A DNA stretch of 47,978 bases, taken from NCBI RefSeq assembly GCF_016428805.1, contig NZ_JAELTJ010000033.1:1-47978 (forward strand). Direction: 5' to 3'. Shown piece after piece: positions 8,210 through 16,027 of the stretch; positions within the stretch are counted from its first letter, which is position 1, and every line of letters begins with the position of its first letter. Source of the stretch: Achromobacter sp. ASV32 (GTDB lineage Bacteria; Pseudomonadota; Gammaproteobacteria; Burkholderiales; Burkholderiaceae_B). Made by a program: the position numbers and the translations under genes. The notes under the pieces were generated by a model that was not told the origin of the DNA, searched no databases, and saw nothing but the letters and a program-made list of their open reading frames with translations.

Positions 8210-9181
8210 ATGACCCTGCTTCCCCTTCCGACGCCGTTTCCCGAACTGGATCCCGCGCAGCGCGCCGCCATGCTGGCGCTGGGCCCGGACTGGGCCCGCG
8301 ATATCCAGGGCAACCGGCGCCAGGTCTGCGAGATCTACGACGCCGTCCATGACGCCTTGCCCGCGCACGGTCTGCGCACCCTGCCCGCGCAAGCCTATGG
8401 CGACGATCCGCGCCAGCAGCTCGACCTGTATCTGCCGCCCGGCGACGGCGCCGAGCGGCCCATTGTGGCCTTCGTGCACGGCGGCGCCTTCCTGCGCGGC
8501 AGCAAGGACGCCACGCCGCACATTTACGCCAACGTGCCCAAGCTGTTTGCGCGCGCTGGCTGCATCGGCGTGAATGTCGAATACCGCCTGGCGCCACAGG
8601 CGCCCTATCCCGCCGGAGCCCACGACGTGGCAGCGGCGGTGGACTGGCTGCGCCGGCATGCCGCGGCCTGGGGCGGCGACCCGCGGCGCATCGTGCTGAT
8701 CGGCCACTCCGCGGGCGGCAGCCACGTCGCCAGCTATCTGACCGACCCGGGTCTGCAAGGCCAGGCCGACGGCGTGGCAGCCGCGGTGCTGATCAGCGCC
8801 CGGCTGGACGCCGACACGCTGCCCGGCAACCCCAATGCCGCGGGCGTGGTGGCCTACTACGGCGAGGATCCGGCGGCGCAGCGGCGCCACGCGCCGATGG
8901 CGCACGCCGGCGCCATGGCCGTGCCGCTGATGATCGCCGTGGCGGAACACGAAAACCCCTATCTGGATCTGTACGCCTTGCAGTACGCGGCGCGCGTGGC
9001 TGCCGCGGGTCGGATGCCGCGCTTCGTGCAGGTGCCCCGGCACAACCACACGTCCATCGTCGCGCACCTGGGCTGCGCCGACGGCGGCTTCGAATCGACC
9101 CTGCTGGATTTCGTCGCGGCCCACACCGCCGCCCTGCCCCCGTCCCCGCCCGCCGCGTTTGCGCCGGGCCGCTCATCCTGA
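8210..9181 (+). CDS. Alpha/beta hydrolase, HSL/arylformamidase-like
   Basis: A 323-residue serine hydrolase. The oxyanion motif HGGAF (His90-Gly92) and nucleophile elbow GHSAGG (Ser167) place it in the hormone-sensitive-lipase/kynurenine-formamidase group. The general base is probably the His of RHNHTSIV near the C-terminus. The acid position reads AEHENPYLD, so Glu may replace the usual Asp. There is no signal peptide, so it is cytoplasmic. It starts 13 nt after the VOC gene and ends 10 nt before the DapA-like gene, so it is in an operon. It may release an acid from an ester or amide precursor that the lower enzymes degrade; the substrate is not evident. Confidence 0.9.
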   Translation: MTLLPLPTPFPELDPAQRAAMLALGPDWARDIQGNRRQVCEIYDAVHDALPAHGLRTLPAQAYGDDPRQQLDLYLPPGDGAERPIVAFVHGGAFLRGSKDATPHIYANVPKLFARAGCIGVNVEYRLAPQAPYPAGAHDVAAAVDWLRRHAAAWGGDPRRIVLIGHSAGGSHVASYLTDPGLQGQADGVAAAVLISARLDADTLPGNPNAAGVVAYYGEDPAAQRRHAPMAHAGAMAVPLMIAVAEHENPYLDLYALQYAARVAAAGRMPRFVQVPRHNHTSIVAHLGCADGGFESTLLDFVAAHTAALPPSPPAAFAPGRSS

Positions 9182-9191
9182 GGAAGCTTCC

Positions 9192-10100
9192 ATGTCACAT
9201 CCTTCACTGCGCGGCGTGTTCGCGCCCGTGGTCAGCCCGTTTCGCGCGGACGCCTCGCTGAACGTGCCAGCGTTCGTCGCACACTGCAAGCAGCTGGTCG
9301 CCAACGGCGCCGGCCTGGCGATTTCCGGCACCAATAGCGAAGCCTGCTCGGAAACCTTCGAGGAACGCATGACGCTGGTCGAGGCCGTGATCGACGCCGG
9401 CATCCCGCCCGAACGCATCCTGGTGGGTACGGGCTGCTGCGCCGTCGACGACGCGGTCGCGCTGACCCGCCACGCGCTGGAACAAGGCTGCGCCGGCACG
9501 CTGGTGCTGCCGCCCTACTTCTTCAAGAACGTCCATGAAGACGGCGTGTTTGCCTACTACCGTCAACTGATCGAACGGGTCGACCACCCTGCCCTGCGCA
9601 TCGTGCTGTATCACATCCCCGCGGTGTCCGGCGTGCCCATCACGCTGTCGCTGATCGAGCGGCTGGCGGCGGCGTACCCGCAGCACATCGTCGGCGTGAA
9701 AGACAGTTCGGGCGTTTGGGACAACCTGACCGCCATGCTGGCGCGGTTTCCGCAGCTGTCGATTTTTCCCGCCTCTGAAGTGCTGATGCTGCGCAGCCTT
9801 GAGCTGGGTGCGGCGGGCTGCATTTCGGCCACCAACAATATCAATGCGCGCGACATCGCGCTGGCCTATGGCTCGCCCGAACACGCCGCGCGCCTTGGCG
9901 ACAGCATCACGGCGGCGCGCAAGACGGCCGAGCAGTTCCCGATGGTGGCCGCCGTCAAGCACACCCTGTCGCTGCTGACGGGCGATGACGGCTGGCGGCA
10001 CCTGCGTCCACCGCTGGTGCCGCTGGATGCCGATACCGCCGCACAGGTCGAAGGGCGCATGCGCGCCGCGCTGCCGGCGCTGTCGGCACCCCGGCCTTGA
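9192..10100 (+). CDS. Dihydrodipicolinate synthase family class I aldolase/lyase
   Basis: A 302-residue TIM-barrel enzyme of the DapA/NanA family. The Schiff-base lysine is Lys170 in GVKDSSG and the catalytic tyrosine is Tyr140 in IVLYHIP. The pyruvate-carboxylate loop, GTTGE in DapA, reads GTNSEA here, so it is probably not the lysine-biosynthesis enzyme. Catabolic members cleave or condense 2-oxo acids with aldehydes and release pyruvate. I chose ATG 9192 (GAGGAAG upstream); an earlier start would extend into the hydrolase. In this operon it would be the last carbon-carbon cleaving step, delivering pyruvate and an aldehyde. Substrate assignment is inference. Confidence 0.92.
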   Translation: MSHPSLRGVFAPVVSPFRADASLNVPAFVAHCKQLVANGAGLAISGTNSEACSETFEERMTLVEAVIDAGIPPERILVGTGCCAVDDAVALTRHALEQGCAGTLVLPPYFFKNVHEDGVFAYYRQLIERVDHPALRIVLYHIPAVSGVPITLSLIERLAAAYPQHIVGVKDSSGVWDNLTAMLARFPQLSIFPASEVLMLRSLELGAAGCISATNNINARDIALAYGSPEHAARLGDSITAARKTAEQFPMVAAVKHTLSLLTGDDGWRHLRPPLVPLDADTAAQVEGRMRAALPALSAPRP

Positions 10101-10128
10101 CCACAGCCGCCCGCCCAGGAGACGCCGC

Positions 10129-10713
10129 ATGAACCCTTCCTGCACGCTGGACCAGCTGTTCCTGCAAGCCCGCAGCCACAACGGCTGGCTGCCCGGCGAG
10201 ATCGACGACGCCGAACTCGAAGCGCTGTACGAGCTGGTGCGCCACGGCCCGACCAGCGCCAACACCAGTCCCATGCGGCTCGTCTTCGTCAAGACGCCGC
10301 AGGCCAAGGCGCAGCTGCTGCCGGCGCTGGCGCCCGCCAACGTGGCCAAGGTGCAAGGCGCGCCGGTGACCGCCATCGTGGCGTACGACAGCGCCTTTCA
10401 TCAGTGGGGCGCGACGCTGTTTCCCCACCGGCCGTCGCAGTACGACGCGTTTGCCGCGGACCCGGCGCTGGCGCAGGAAACCGCGCTGCGCAACAGCTCC
10501 CTGCAGGGCGGCTACCTGATCCTGGCCGCGCGGGCCCTGGGCCTGGACTGCGGGCCGCTGTCCGGTTTTGACGCCGGCGCGGTGAACCGGGCGTTCTTTG
10601 CCGACAGCACCTGGCGCGTGAATTTCCTGTGCAACCTGGGCAAGGGGGATCCGGACCGGCTCTTCCCACGCCTGCCGCGCCTGGACTTCGCGCAAGCCTG
10701 CCGGATCGCATAA
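10129..10713 (+). CDS. RutE-like nitroreductase-family NAD(P)H:FMN oxidoreductase
   Basis: A 194-residue flavoprotein close to RutE/HadB-type malonic semialdehyde reductase. Shared blocks include ARSHNGW, HGPTSANTSPMRLVFV, APVTAIVAYDSAFH, ETALRNSSLQGGYLILAARALGL, GPLSGFD and the C-terminal RLPRLDFAQAC. Length matches RutE (about 196). No rutA, rutB or rutC genes are nearby, so pyrimidine degradation is not indicated. In this operon it would more likely reduce an aldehyde or enone product of the DapA-like lyase. Start: ATG 10129 with AGGAGAC 8 nt upstream. A short GC hairpin (10718-10732) follows, before the Bug gene. Confidence 0.9.
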   Translation: MNPSCTLDQLFLQARSHNGWLPGEIDDAELEALYELVRHGPTSANTSPMRLVFVKTPQAKAQLLPALAPANVAKVQGAPVTAIVAYDSAFHQWGATLFPHRPSQYDAFAADPALAQETALRNSSLQGGYLILAARALGLDCGPLSGFDAGAVNRAFFADSTWRVNFLCNLGKGDPDRLFPRLPRLDFAQACRIA

Positions 10714-10762
10714 CCGACCCGGCCACGCCGGGCGGGCACATAAAAAAGACTGAGGAGACATC

Positions 10763-11749
10763 ATGACAAGCATCATCAACCCCGGCAGGCGGCGCTTCAG
10801 CCTGGGCGCGATCACCCTGCTGGCCGGCGCCCCGTTCGCCGCGCGGGCCGACGAATCCTGGCCCAACCGCCCCGTCACGATCGTGGTTCCCTTCTCGCCG
10901 GGCGGCAACACCGACCTGATCGCGCGCATGATGGCAGAGAAGCTCGGCCAGCGCGTGGGCAAGCCATTCATCGTCGACAACCGCGGCGGCGCGGGCGGCC
11001 TGATCGCGGCCGAATATGTGGCCCGCGCCAAGGCCGATGGGCAAACCCTGTTCATGTCGACCATGACGCAGATCGTCACGGCGCCCATGACCAACAAAAT
11101 CCGCTACGACCCCATCCGCGATTTCACGCCCATCATCAACGTGGGCGGCAATCCGTTCGTGCTGGCGGCCAGCGCCCGCCACGGCTTCAAGACGCTGGCG
11201 GAGCTGGTGAGCTACGGCCGCGCGAACCCCGGCGCGTTGAACGTGGGCCACGCCGGCACCGGCGGGTTGACGCATCTGTCGGCGCTGCTGTTCCTGACCC
11301 GCGCCGGCGTGCAGGCGACGATGGTGCCGTACCGCGGCGGCGCGCAGGCACTGGCGGACGTGCTGGCCGGACAGATCGACCTGTACAGCGCCAGCGTGTC
11401 CGAAGTGCTGCCGCACGCCCATACCGGCAAGCTGTCGCTGCTGGCGGTCTCCAGCGCCACACGGCTGCCGCAATTGCCGGATCTGCCCGCCATCGCCGAA
11501 ACCTATCCGGGCCACACGGTCGAAACCTGGAACGGCCTGGTCGGCCCAGCGGGCATGCCCGAGCCTGTCCTGGCCCGGCTGGCCGACGAGGGCCGCCGCA
11601 TCGTCGCCGACCCGGCGTTCCGCGCCCGGCTGGAAGAAGCCGGCATCACGCCCTACGGCGAACTGCGCGACGCCTTCGCCGCCCGCATCAAGACGGAACA
11701 GGGGCTGTGGCAACCGGTGATCGAAGCGGCGGGCATCGAGCCGCAGTGA
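10763..11749 (+). CDS. Bug/TctC-family periplasmic solute receptor
   Basis: A 328-residue tripartite-tricarboxylate-transporter receptor of the Bug family, which binds carboxylates in the periplasm. The N-terminus has a twin-arginine-like signal (RRRFSLG followed by a hydrophobic run), with cleavage expected near ARA-DES. The mature protein begins WPNRPVTIVVPFSPGG, the family's first ligand loop, followed by RGGAGG. VPYRGGAQALADVLAGQID is the second conserved block. No TctA/TctB membrane subunits are in the window, so it is an orphan receptor, as is common in Alcaligenaceae. Its position at the end of the catabolic run implies that it binds the pathway substrate. Its 3' end overlaps the convergent LysR gene by 62 nt. 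Confidence 0.93.
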   Translation: MTSIINPGRRRFSLGAITLLAGAPFAARADESWPNRPVTIVVPFSPGGNTDLIARMMAEKLGQRVGKPFIVDNRGGAGGLIAAEYVARAKADGQTLFMSTMTQIVTAPMTNKIRYDPIRDFTPIINVGGNPFVLAASARHGFKTLAELVSYGRANPGALNVGHAGTGGLTHLSALLFLTRAGVQATMVPYRGGAQALADVLAGQIDLYSASVSEVLPHAHTGKLSLLAVSSATRLPQLPDLPAIAETYPGHTVETWNGLVGPAGMPEPVLARLADEGRRIVADPAFRARLEEAGITPYGELRDAFAARIKTEQGLWQPVIEAAGIEPQ

Positions 11750-12734
11750 CGCGCGCATCCGCCGGGTTGCCCTCGGGCGGCCCGGCGACTTCGCGCAGGC
11801 AGTCGATGAAGGTCTGGCACGCGGCGCTGGGTTCGCGATTCAGGCGCACCGAAAAACCAACCGTGCCAAACGCGCCCGTTTCCGGCAGATTCAAGATCCG
11901 CAGCAGGCCCGTGTCCGAGAACTGCCGGGCCGCGGCGCGCGGCATCAATGCCACGTGCGGGGTATGCAGCAGCAGGCCGATGTTGGTCAGGATCGACAGC
12001 GATTCGATGATGTCCGTCGGCAGCGGCAGGCCGGCGGCGCGGAACAGGTGCTCGGCCGCCAGCCGCGCCGGCGAGTCCGGCGTGGGCAGGATCCACGGCG
12101 ACCGGGTCAGTTGCGCCAGATGCGTGACCCGGTCCGCCGCCGAGCCGTAGCCCTTGCCCACGACCACGCACAGCGCTTCGTCGAACAGGGCGTGGTGGCG
12201 CAGCGCGTGCGCGTTGGCCAGGGGCAGCTCCGGTTCGGGCAGGCGGCCGACGACGATATCCAGCTCGCCCGCGGCCAGCGCGGGGAACAGATGCGCGGTG
12301 GCGCCCTCACGCACGGTGACCAGCACCCCGGGCATGCGCGCCTTCAACCGCGCAATCGCGTTGGGCAGCAGGCGCGCCGACGCCGAGATCAACGTACCGA
12401 TGGTCACGTGCCCGCTCGCCCCCAGGCGGAAATCGTTCAGCTCGTCGGTCATGCCCCGCAATTCGGCCATCAGCAGCTTGACCCGGCGCCCCAGCAGCGC
12501 CCCCAGTTCGGTTGGTGCCACGCCCCGGTTGGAGCGTTCGAACAACGGGCCGTCGAAACAGGCTTCGAGTTCCTGGATGACCTTGGTCACCGCCGGCTGC
12601 GACAGCCGCAACTCATGGGCCGCGCCGATCACGGAGCCGGCCTCGAGCACCCGCCCGAAGATCATCAGCTGGTTCAGCTTCAAGCGGCGGATCAGCGACA
12701 GATCGCTCAAGGGAAGCGCTTGCGCGGCATGCAT
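11688..12734 (-). CDS. LysR family transcriptional regulator
   Basis: A 348-residue LysR regulator. The HTH is at residues 15-75 (LNQLMIFGRVLEAGSVIGAA and LSQPAVTKVIQELE), followed by the two-lobed effector domain with REGATAHLFPALAAGELDIVVG. This subgroup (GbpR/CbbR-like) often activates aromatic or carboxylate catabolism. The chosen ATG 12734 gives a normal N-terminus. The C-terminus runs about 30 residues past the usual end (GPPEGNPADARV onward) and overlaps the Bug gene tail-to-tail for 62 nt. A frameshift or later mutation could have extended it. It is divergent from porin 2, with 344 nt between them containing several GTATAC palindromes. Confidence 0.92.
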   Translation of the reverse strand: MHAAQALPLSDLSLIRRLKLNQLMIFGRVLEAGSVIGAAHELRLSQPAVTKVIQELEACFDGPLFERSNRGVAPTELGALLGRRVKLLMAELRGMTDELNDFRLGASGHVTIGTLISASARLLPNAIARLKARMPGVLVTVREGATAHLFPALAAGELDIVVGRLPEPELPLANAHALRHHALFDEALCVVVGKGYGSAADRVTHLAQLTRSPWILPTPDSPARLAAEHLFRAAGLPLPTDIIESLSILTNIGLLLHTPHVALMPRAAARQFSDTGLLRILNLPETGAFGTVGFSVRLNREPSAACQTFIDCLREVAGPPEGNPADARVTAARCPPLRSPVATAPVPS

Positions 12735-13078
12735 GTCTGGTTCCTCTGTCCGGATGCGATGAAGGACGTCCGGCCTGGCAGGCCGGGCGCCATCTGCCGC
12801 GATTCTGGTGCATGCGCCGCCTTCTGCATATTCAGGAAGGCCCTTATGTATACCGCTGTCAATCTGCTGAATACGACCGCCGAATCCCCGTCGCTTACCG
12901 CGATCCTTGGCCGTGACCGCTATAACTAAATCGCCGGTCGCTATAAGCAGACTGTCGAATAAACCCGCCTCTCTCGTTCGTATACTTTTATTCATTAATG
13001 TATACACCAAAAAAGCAACGTTGACCGAGAGCCTGACCCGCCCAGCGGGCAGGACGCTCACCGAGGAGGGCAAGCCCA
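12735..13078. promoter_or_regulatory. Divergent control region between LysR gene and porin 2
   Basis: This 344-nt noncoding gap holds three GTATAC palindromes, at 12848-12853, 12980-12985 and 13000-13005. The last is part of a full TGTATACA (12999-13006). The two near porin 2 are exactly 20 bp apart, two helical turns, as expected for cooperative binding of dimers. The DNA between 12975 and 13020 is AT-rich. The GAGGAGGG at 13062-13069 is the ribosome site of porin 2. No gene or RNA was recognised here. Confidence 0.6.
12999..13006. promoter_or_regulatory. Candidate GntR operator TGTATACA upstream of porin 2
   Basis: This is the third perfect TGTATACA in the window, 73 nt before the porin 2 start, with a second GTATAC core exactly 20 bp upstream (12980-12985). 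It links porin 2 to the same regulator as porin 1 and the FAH operon. Confidence 0.6.
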
Positions 13079-14119
13079 ATGAAGAGACTTTCGGCACTGG
13101 CGGCCGTAGCGGCGCTGTTCGCGTGTTCCGGGGCGCAAGCCCAGACCCGCGTCTGGCTGTCCGGCTACATCGACATGAACATCAAGCACCTGCAGCAGTC
13201 GGGCCCCGGCTCGACCACACGCATGTCCAGCGGCGGCCTGAACAATTCGCGCTTCAACCTGAGCGGCGTCGAGGAACTGGGCGACGGCAACAAGGCGATT
13301 TTCACGATCGAGCCCATGTTCTCGGCCAACAACGGTCAGCAGGCCGCGCAGTATCGCCAGTCGTTCGTGGGGCTCAAGGGCAATTGGGGCGAGCTGACGC
13401 TGGGCCGGCAGTTCACGCCGTCGTACTGGATCGCCGGCTATGCCGACCCGAGCTGGGCCGCCGAATTCAGCATGGTCAACAACATGGAGTTCTTCTACGC
13501 GTCCTACCGCGTGGACGGCGCGGTCCAGTACAAGACGCCGACGTTCCATGGCGTCACGGGCCGCTTCATGATGACCAACGGCGAAGGCGGCAGTTCAAAG
13601 GCGGGACGCTTCATCAGCACCGCGCTCGAATACCGGGAAGGCCCGCTGTTCCTTGGCCTGGCCAGCGAACAGCAATACACGCGCGATATTTTCCGCTCGT
13701 CCGAGGTGCATTCGTCGCGTGACAACTATTTCTCGGCCGTCTACCGCATCGGCTCGGTGGAACCGACGTTCATCTTCCACACCTACAACGGCTACTACGC
13801 GTACCCGCCCTACACGGCGTTCAATGCCCAGGGCTGGGACGCGCAGCTTGGCGTGCGCTGGAACATCGATGGCCGCAACCGCCTCTATGCCAGCGTGGTG
13901 CACCGCCACGATGACGAAAACAAGAGCCTGTCCAGCGCCAACGGTTTCGTACTGGGCTTCATCCACGGCTTGTCCAAGCGCACTGATCTGTACGCCAGCG
14001 TCGCCCACGTCCAGCACCGCCAGGCGGCGCCCGTGCCGTATCCCGTGACGTTCCAGAACTATCCCAACGCCGGCCAGAACCCGACCGGCTACCAGGTCGG
14101 CATCCGCCACGCCTTCTGA
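13079..14119 (+). CDS. Outer-membrane porin, Gram-negative Porin_4 type
   Basis: A 346-residue trimeric-porin homologue. The signal peptide is clear (MKRLSALAAVAALFACSGAQA, cleavage near residue 21). The mature protein starts QTRVWLSGYIDMNI. The SRFNLSGVEELGDGNKAIF block is the classical neisserial/Bordetella porin signature, and it ends YQVGIRHAF with terminal Phe. It is shorter than porin 1 (385) and shares little with it beyond the fold, so the two are distinct pores rather than a recent duplication. A strong GAGGAGG site precedes the ATG. The LVIVD gene follows 53 nt later, probably in the same transcript. The double GTATAC operator upstream suggests joint regulation with porin 1. Confidence 0.93.
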   Translation: MKRLSALAAVAALFACSGAQAQTRVWLSGYIDMNIKHLQQSGPGSTTRMSSGGLNNSRFNLSGVEELGDGNKAIFTIEPMFSANNGQQAAQYRQSFVGLKGNWGELTLGRQFTPSYWIAGYADPSWAAEFSMVNNMEFFYASYRVDGAVQYKTPTFHGVTGRFMMTNGEGGSSKAGRFISTALEYREGPLFLGLASEQQYTRDIFRSSEVHSSRDNYFSAVYRIGSVEPTFIFHTYNGYYAYPPYTAFNAQGWDAQLGVRWNIDGRNRLYASVVHRHDDENKSLSSANGFVLGFIHGLSKRTDLYASVAHVQHRQAAPVPYPVTFQNYPNAGQNPTGYQVGIRHAF

Positions 14120-14172
14120 CAGCCCGCCGCCATTGCCGCATCCGGCAAGCCCCCTGTACCCAAGGAGATTGC

Positions 14173-15957
14173 ATGTCCCGTCACCCCCACCTCTGGTCCG
14201 CCCGCATCGCCGGCCCCGCCTTCGCATCCCTGTTGCTGGCTGGCGCCGCGCTGCCGGCGTTCGCCCAGACCGCGCCCGCCAAGCCGGCCGCCGCGGCCCG
14301 GACACCCGGCACCCCCAGCGTGCAGGACCCCTATCTGGCCCAATGGCTGCGCCTGACGCCCGACCGCCGGCCCGTGCCGCTCAAGCCCGGCGTGGACTAC
14401 GGCATGGACCCGGCGACCGGCCAGTTCATCTGGCCCAAGGCCACGCCCGAAGTCCACACCGGTCAGAAATTCCCCGGTGAAATGGCCACGTGGGACAAGC
14501 AAAGCTACGCCAAGAACGTCAAGGTGCTGGCCTTCTACCCCGGCGTGGGTTCGCCTTTCCATGCCTGGAACAACATCGCCGACTTCGAGGGCCGCCGCTA
14601 CCTGTACGTGCACGACCGCGACTATCTGCGCATCCTGGATGTGACCGACCCCGCCCACGGCAAGGTGGTCTACTCGAAGGGCGGTGTCTGGGGACCAAAG
14701 GGTTCGAGCGAAAAATACGACCCGAACACGGTCCAGGACTACCTCGGTGGCGCCACCATCGCCTGGAGCAAGAAGCTGGGCAAGCCGGTGCTGGTCGCCT
14801 CGTTCGAGATCGGCCGCTACGGCTTGATGAACGAAAAGCTGGAACAGCCCGACAAGGTTGCCGCGCAGCGCCAGTACAACTCGCTCAAGGGCTTCAAGGT
14901 CTTCGTCATGGACGGCCCCTTGCCCAGCCAGTGGCGCCTGATCGCGACCCGCACGACGGACTACCAGCATCCGGACGCGCCCGTTGGCCAGCAGCGCGGG
15001 TCCGGCTCGCTGGACGCGCCCGAGTACTACGGCGGCAAGTACATGATCCTGTCCGCCGCCCCGGACGACTCCTATGGGCTGACGGAGTATCCGAACTACC
15101 TGTATTCGCCCGGCTACCAGGTCTGGGACATGTCCGACCCCGCCAACCCCAAGTTCGTTTCGCAGATCGCGGTGCCCGGCCAGATCCTGGGCGACAAGGA
15201 CCATGAAGAGGCTTACCTGATGAATCCGCGGGCCGGCAACCGCACGTCGTGGATGGGATCGCGCAACCCCATCTTCCTGTCGCAGCCGCTGGAAAGCGGC
15301 GGCAAGGTCGGCTTCGGCGCCATGGGCGGCCTGGGCGTATACGCCTTTGACCTGTCGGACCCGGCCAAGCCCAAGATGCTCAGCGGCGTCAACACGGCGC
15401 CCAGCTTCGCGGGCACCGAGTTCGACAATGCCGACGTCAGCCAGTACGCGCGCACCGGCTACGTGTTCGCCAACGGCTATCCGATGAACCGTGATTGCTA
15501 CGAGCCCTACAAGGATATCTTCGTCATCGACGCCCGCGACCCGTCGCACCTGAAAGTCGCGGCCAAGATGCCGCAGCCGGAAGTGCCGGCCGGCGCGCCG
15601 TTCACGAGCTTCTGCCAGCGGGGCGGCAACTTCGGGCCGAAGCGCGCCAATGCCATCGGCCAGCCCGGCCAGTGGCGCCAGGGCATCGTCCCCTACTCGT
15701 TCTACAACGCGGGCGTGCAGATCTTCAACGTGGAAGATCCCGCCAAGCCCACCATCGCGGGTTACTTCGTTCCGGCCCTGGCTGACGAGTCCGAACTGCC
15801 CGTCTATACGCTGGGCAAGGGGGTGTTCTCGATCTACACCGAATACGATCGCAACATCATCTGGGCCTTCACCGAAAACGGCGCCTACGCCTTGTCGACG
15901 CCGCTGCTGGGCGAACCCAAGCTGGGCATGGCCGACAAGCCCTGGCCGGCGCGGTAA
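14173..15957 (+). CDS. Secreted LVIVD-repeat beta-propeller protein
   Basis: A 594-residue exported protein with a signal peptide ending ALPAFA (cleavage near residue 31). It carries at least five LVIVD-type propeller repeats, recognisable as a hydrophobic strand followed by D-x-x-D-P-A-x-P: about residues 141 (YLRILDVTDPA), 314 (YQVWDMSDPANPK), 387 (GVYAFDLSDPAKPK), 448 (DIFVIDARDP) and 513 (GVQIFNVEDPAKP). Two Cys (MNRDCYEP and TSFCQRGG) could form a disulfide. LVIVD proteins have no established activity; some propellers bind ligands or act as quinoprotein-like or lactonase-like enzymes. It is 53 nt after porin 2, so it may act periplasmically on the compound that the porin admits. I infer no specific reaction. 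Confidence 0.85.
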   Translation: MSRHPHLWSARIAGPAFASLLLAGAALPAFAQTAPAKPAAAARTPGTPSVQDPYLAQWLRLTPDRRPVPLKPGVDYGMDPATGQFIWPKATPEVHTGQKFPGEMATWDKQSYAKNVKVLAFYPGVGSPFHAWNNIADFEGRRYLYVHDRDYLRILDVTDPAHGKVVYSKGGVWGPKGSSEKYDPNTVQDYLGGATIAWSKKLGKPVLVASFEIGRYGLMNEKLEQPDKVAAQRQYNSLKGFKVFVMDGPLPSQWRLIATRTTDYQHPDAPVGQQRGSGSLDAPEYYGGKYMILSAAPDDSYGLTEYPNYLYSPGYQVWDMSDPANPKFVSQIAVPGQILGDKDHEEAYLMNPRAGNRTSWMGSRNPIFLSQPLESGGKVGFGAMGGLGVYAFDLSDPAKPKMLSGVNTAPSFAGTEFDNADVSQYARTGYVFANGYPMNRDCYEPYKDIFVIDARDPSHLKVAAKMPQPEVPAGAPFTSFCQRGGNFGPKRANAIGQPGQWRQGIVPYSFYNAGVQIFNVEDPAKPTIAGYFVPALADESELPVYTLGKGVFSIYTEYDRNIIWAFTENGAYALSTPLLGEPKLGMADKPWPAR

Positions 15958-15985
15958 GGCGCGGGCGCCGCGCGATCTGCTTTCA

Positions 15986-16027
15986 GGCCGGTTCACACCA
16001 GAAGGCACCTTCTGGTGTGAACCGGCC
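15986..16027. terminator. Perfect 20-bp-stem hairpin between convergent genes
   Basis: Two perfectly complementary 20-nt arms (15986-16005 and 16008-16027) separated by only CA. It sits between the LVIVD stop (15957) and the diguanylate cyclase stop (16028), so it can serve both genes. It has no T tract. Its right arm and following bases (16008-16033) recur with 24 of 26 identities at 44130-44155, so it is probably a dispersed repeat used as a terminator or mRNA 3' stabiliser. Confidence 0.7.

Noticed and set aside
9192..10100. Lysine-biosynthesis dapA
   Set aside because: The GTTGE loop is changed to GTNSE and the gene sits in a catabolic run, so a catabolic DapA-family lyase is more likely.
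10129..10713. A rut pyrimidine-degradation operon
   Set aside because: Only a RutE-like reductase is present; RutA, RutB, RutC, RutD and RutG are missing, so it was described only as RutE-like.
15335..15346. GGCGTATACGCC palindrome
   Set aside because: It lies inside the LVIVD coding sequence and lacks the T/A flanks of the intergenic TGTATACA sites; probably codon-driven.
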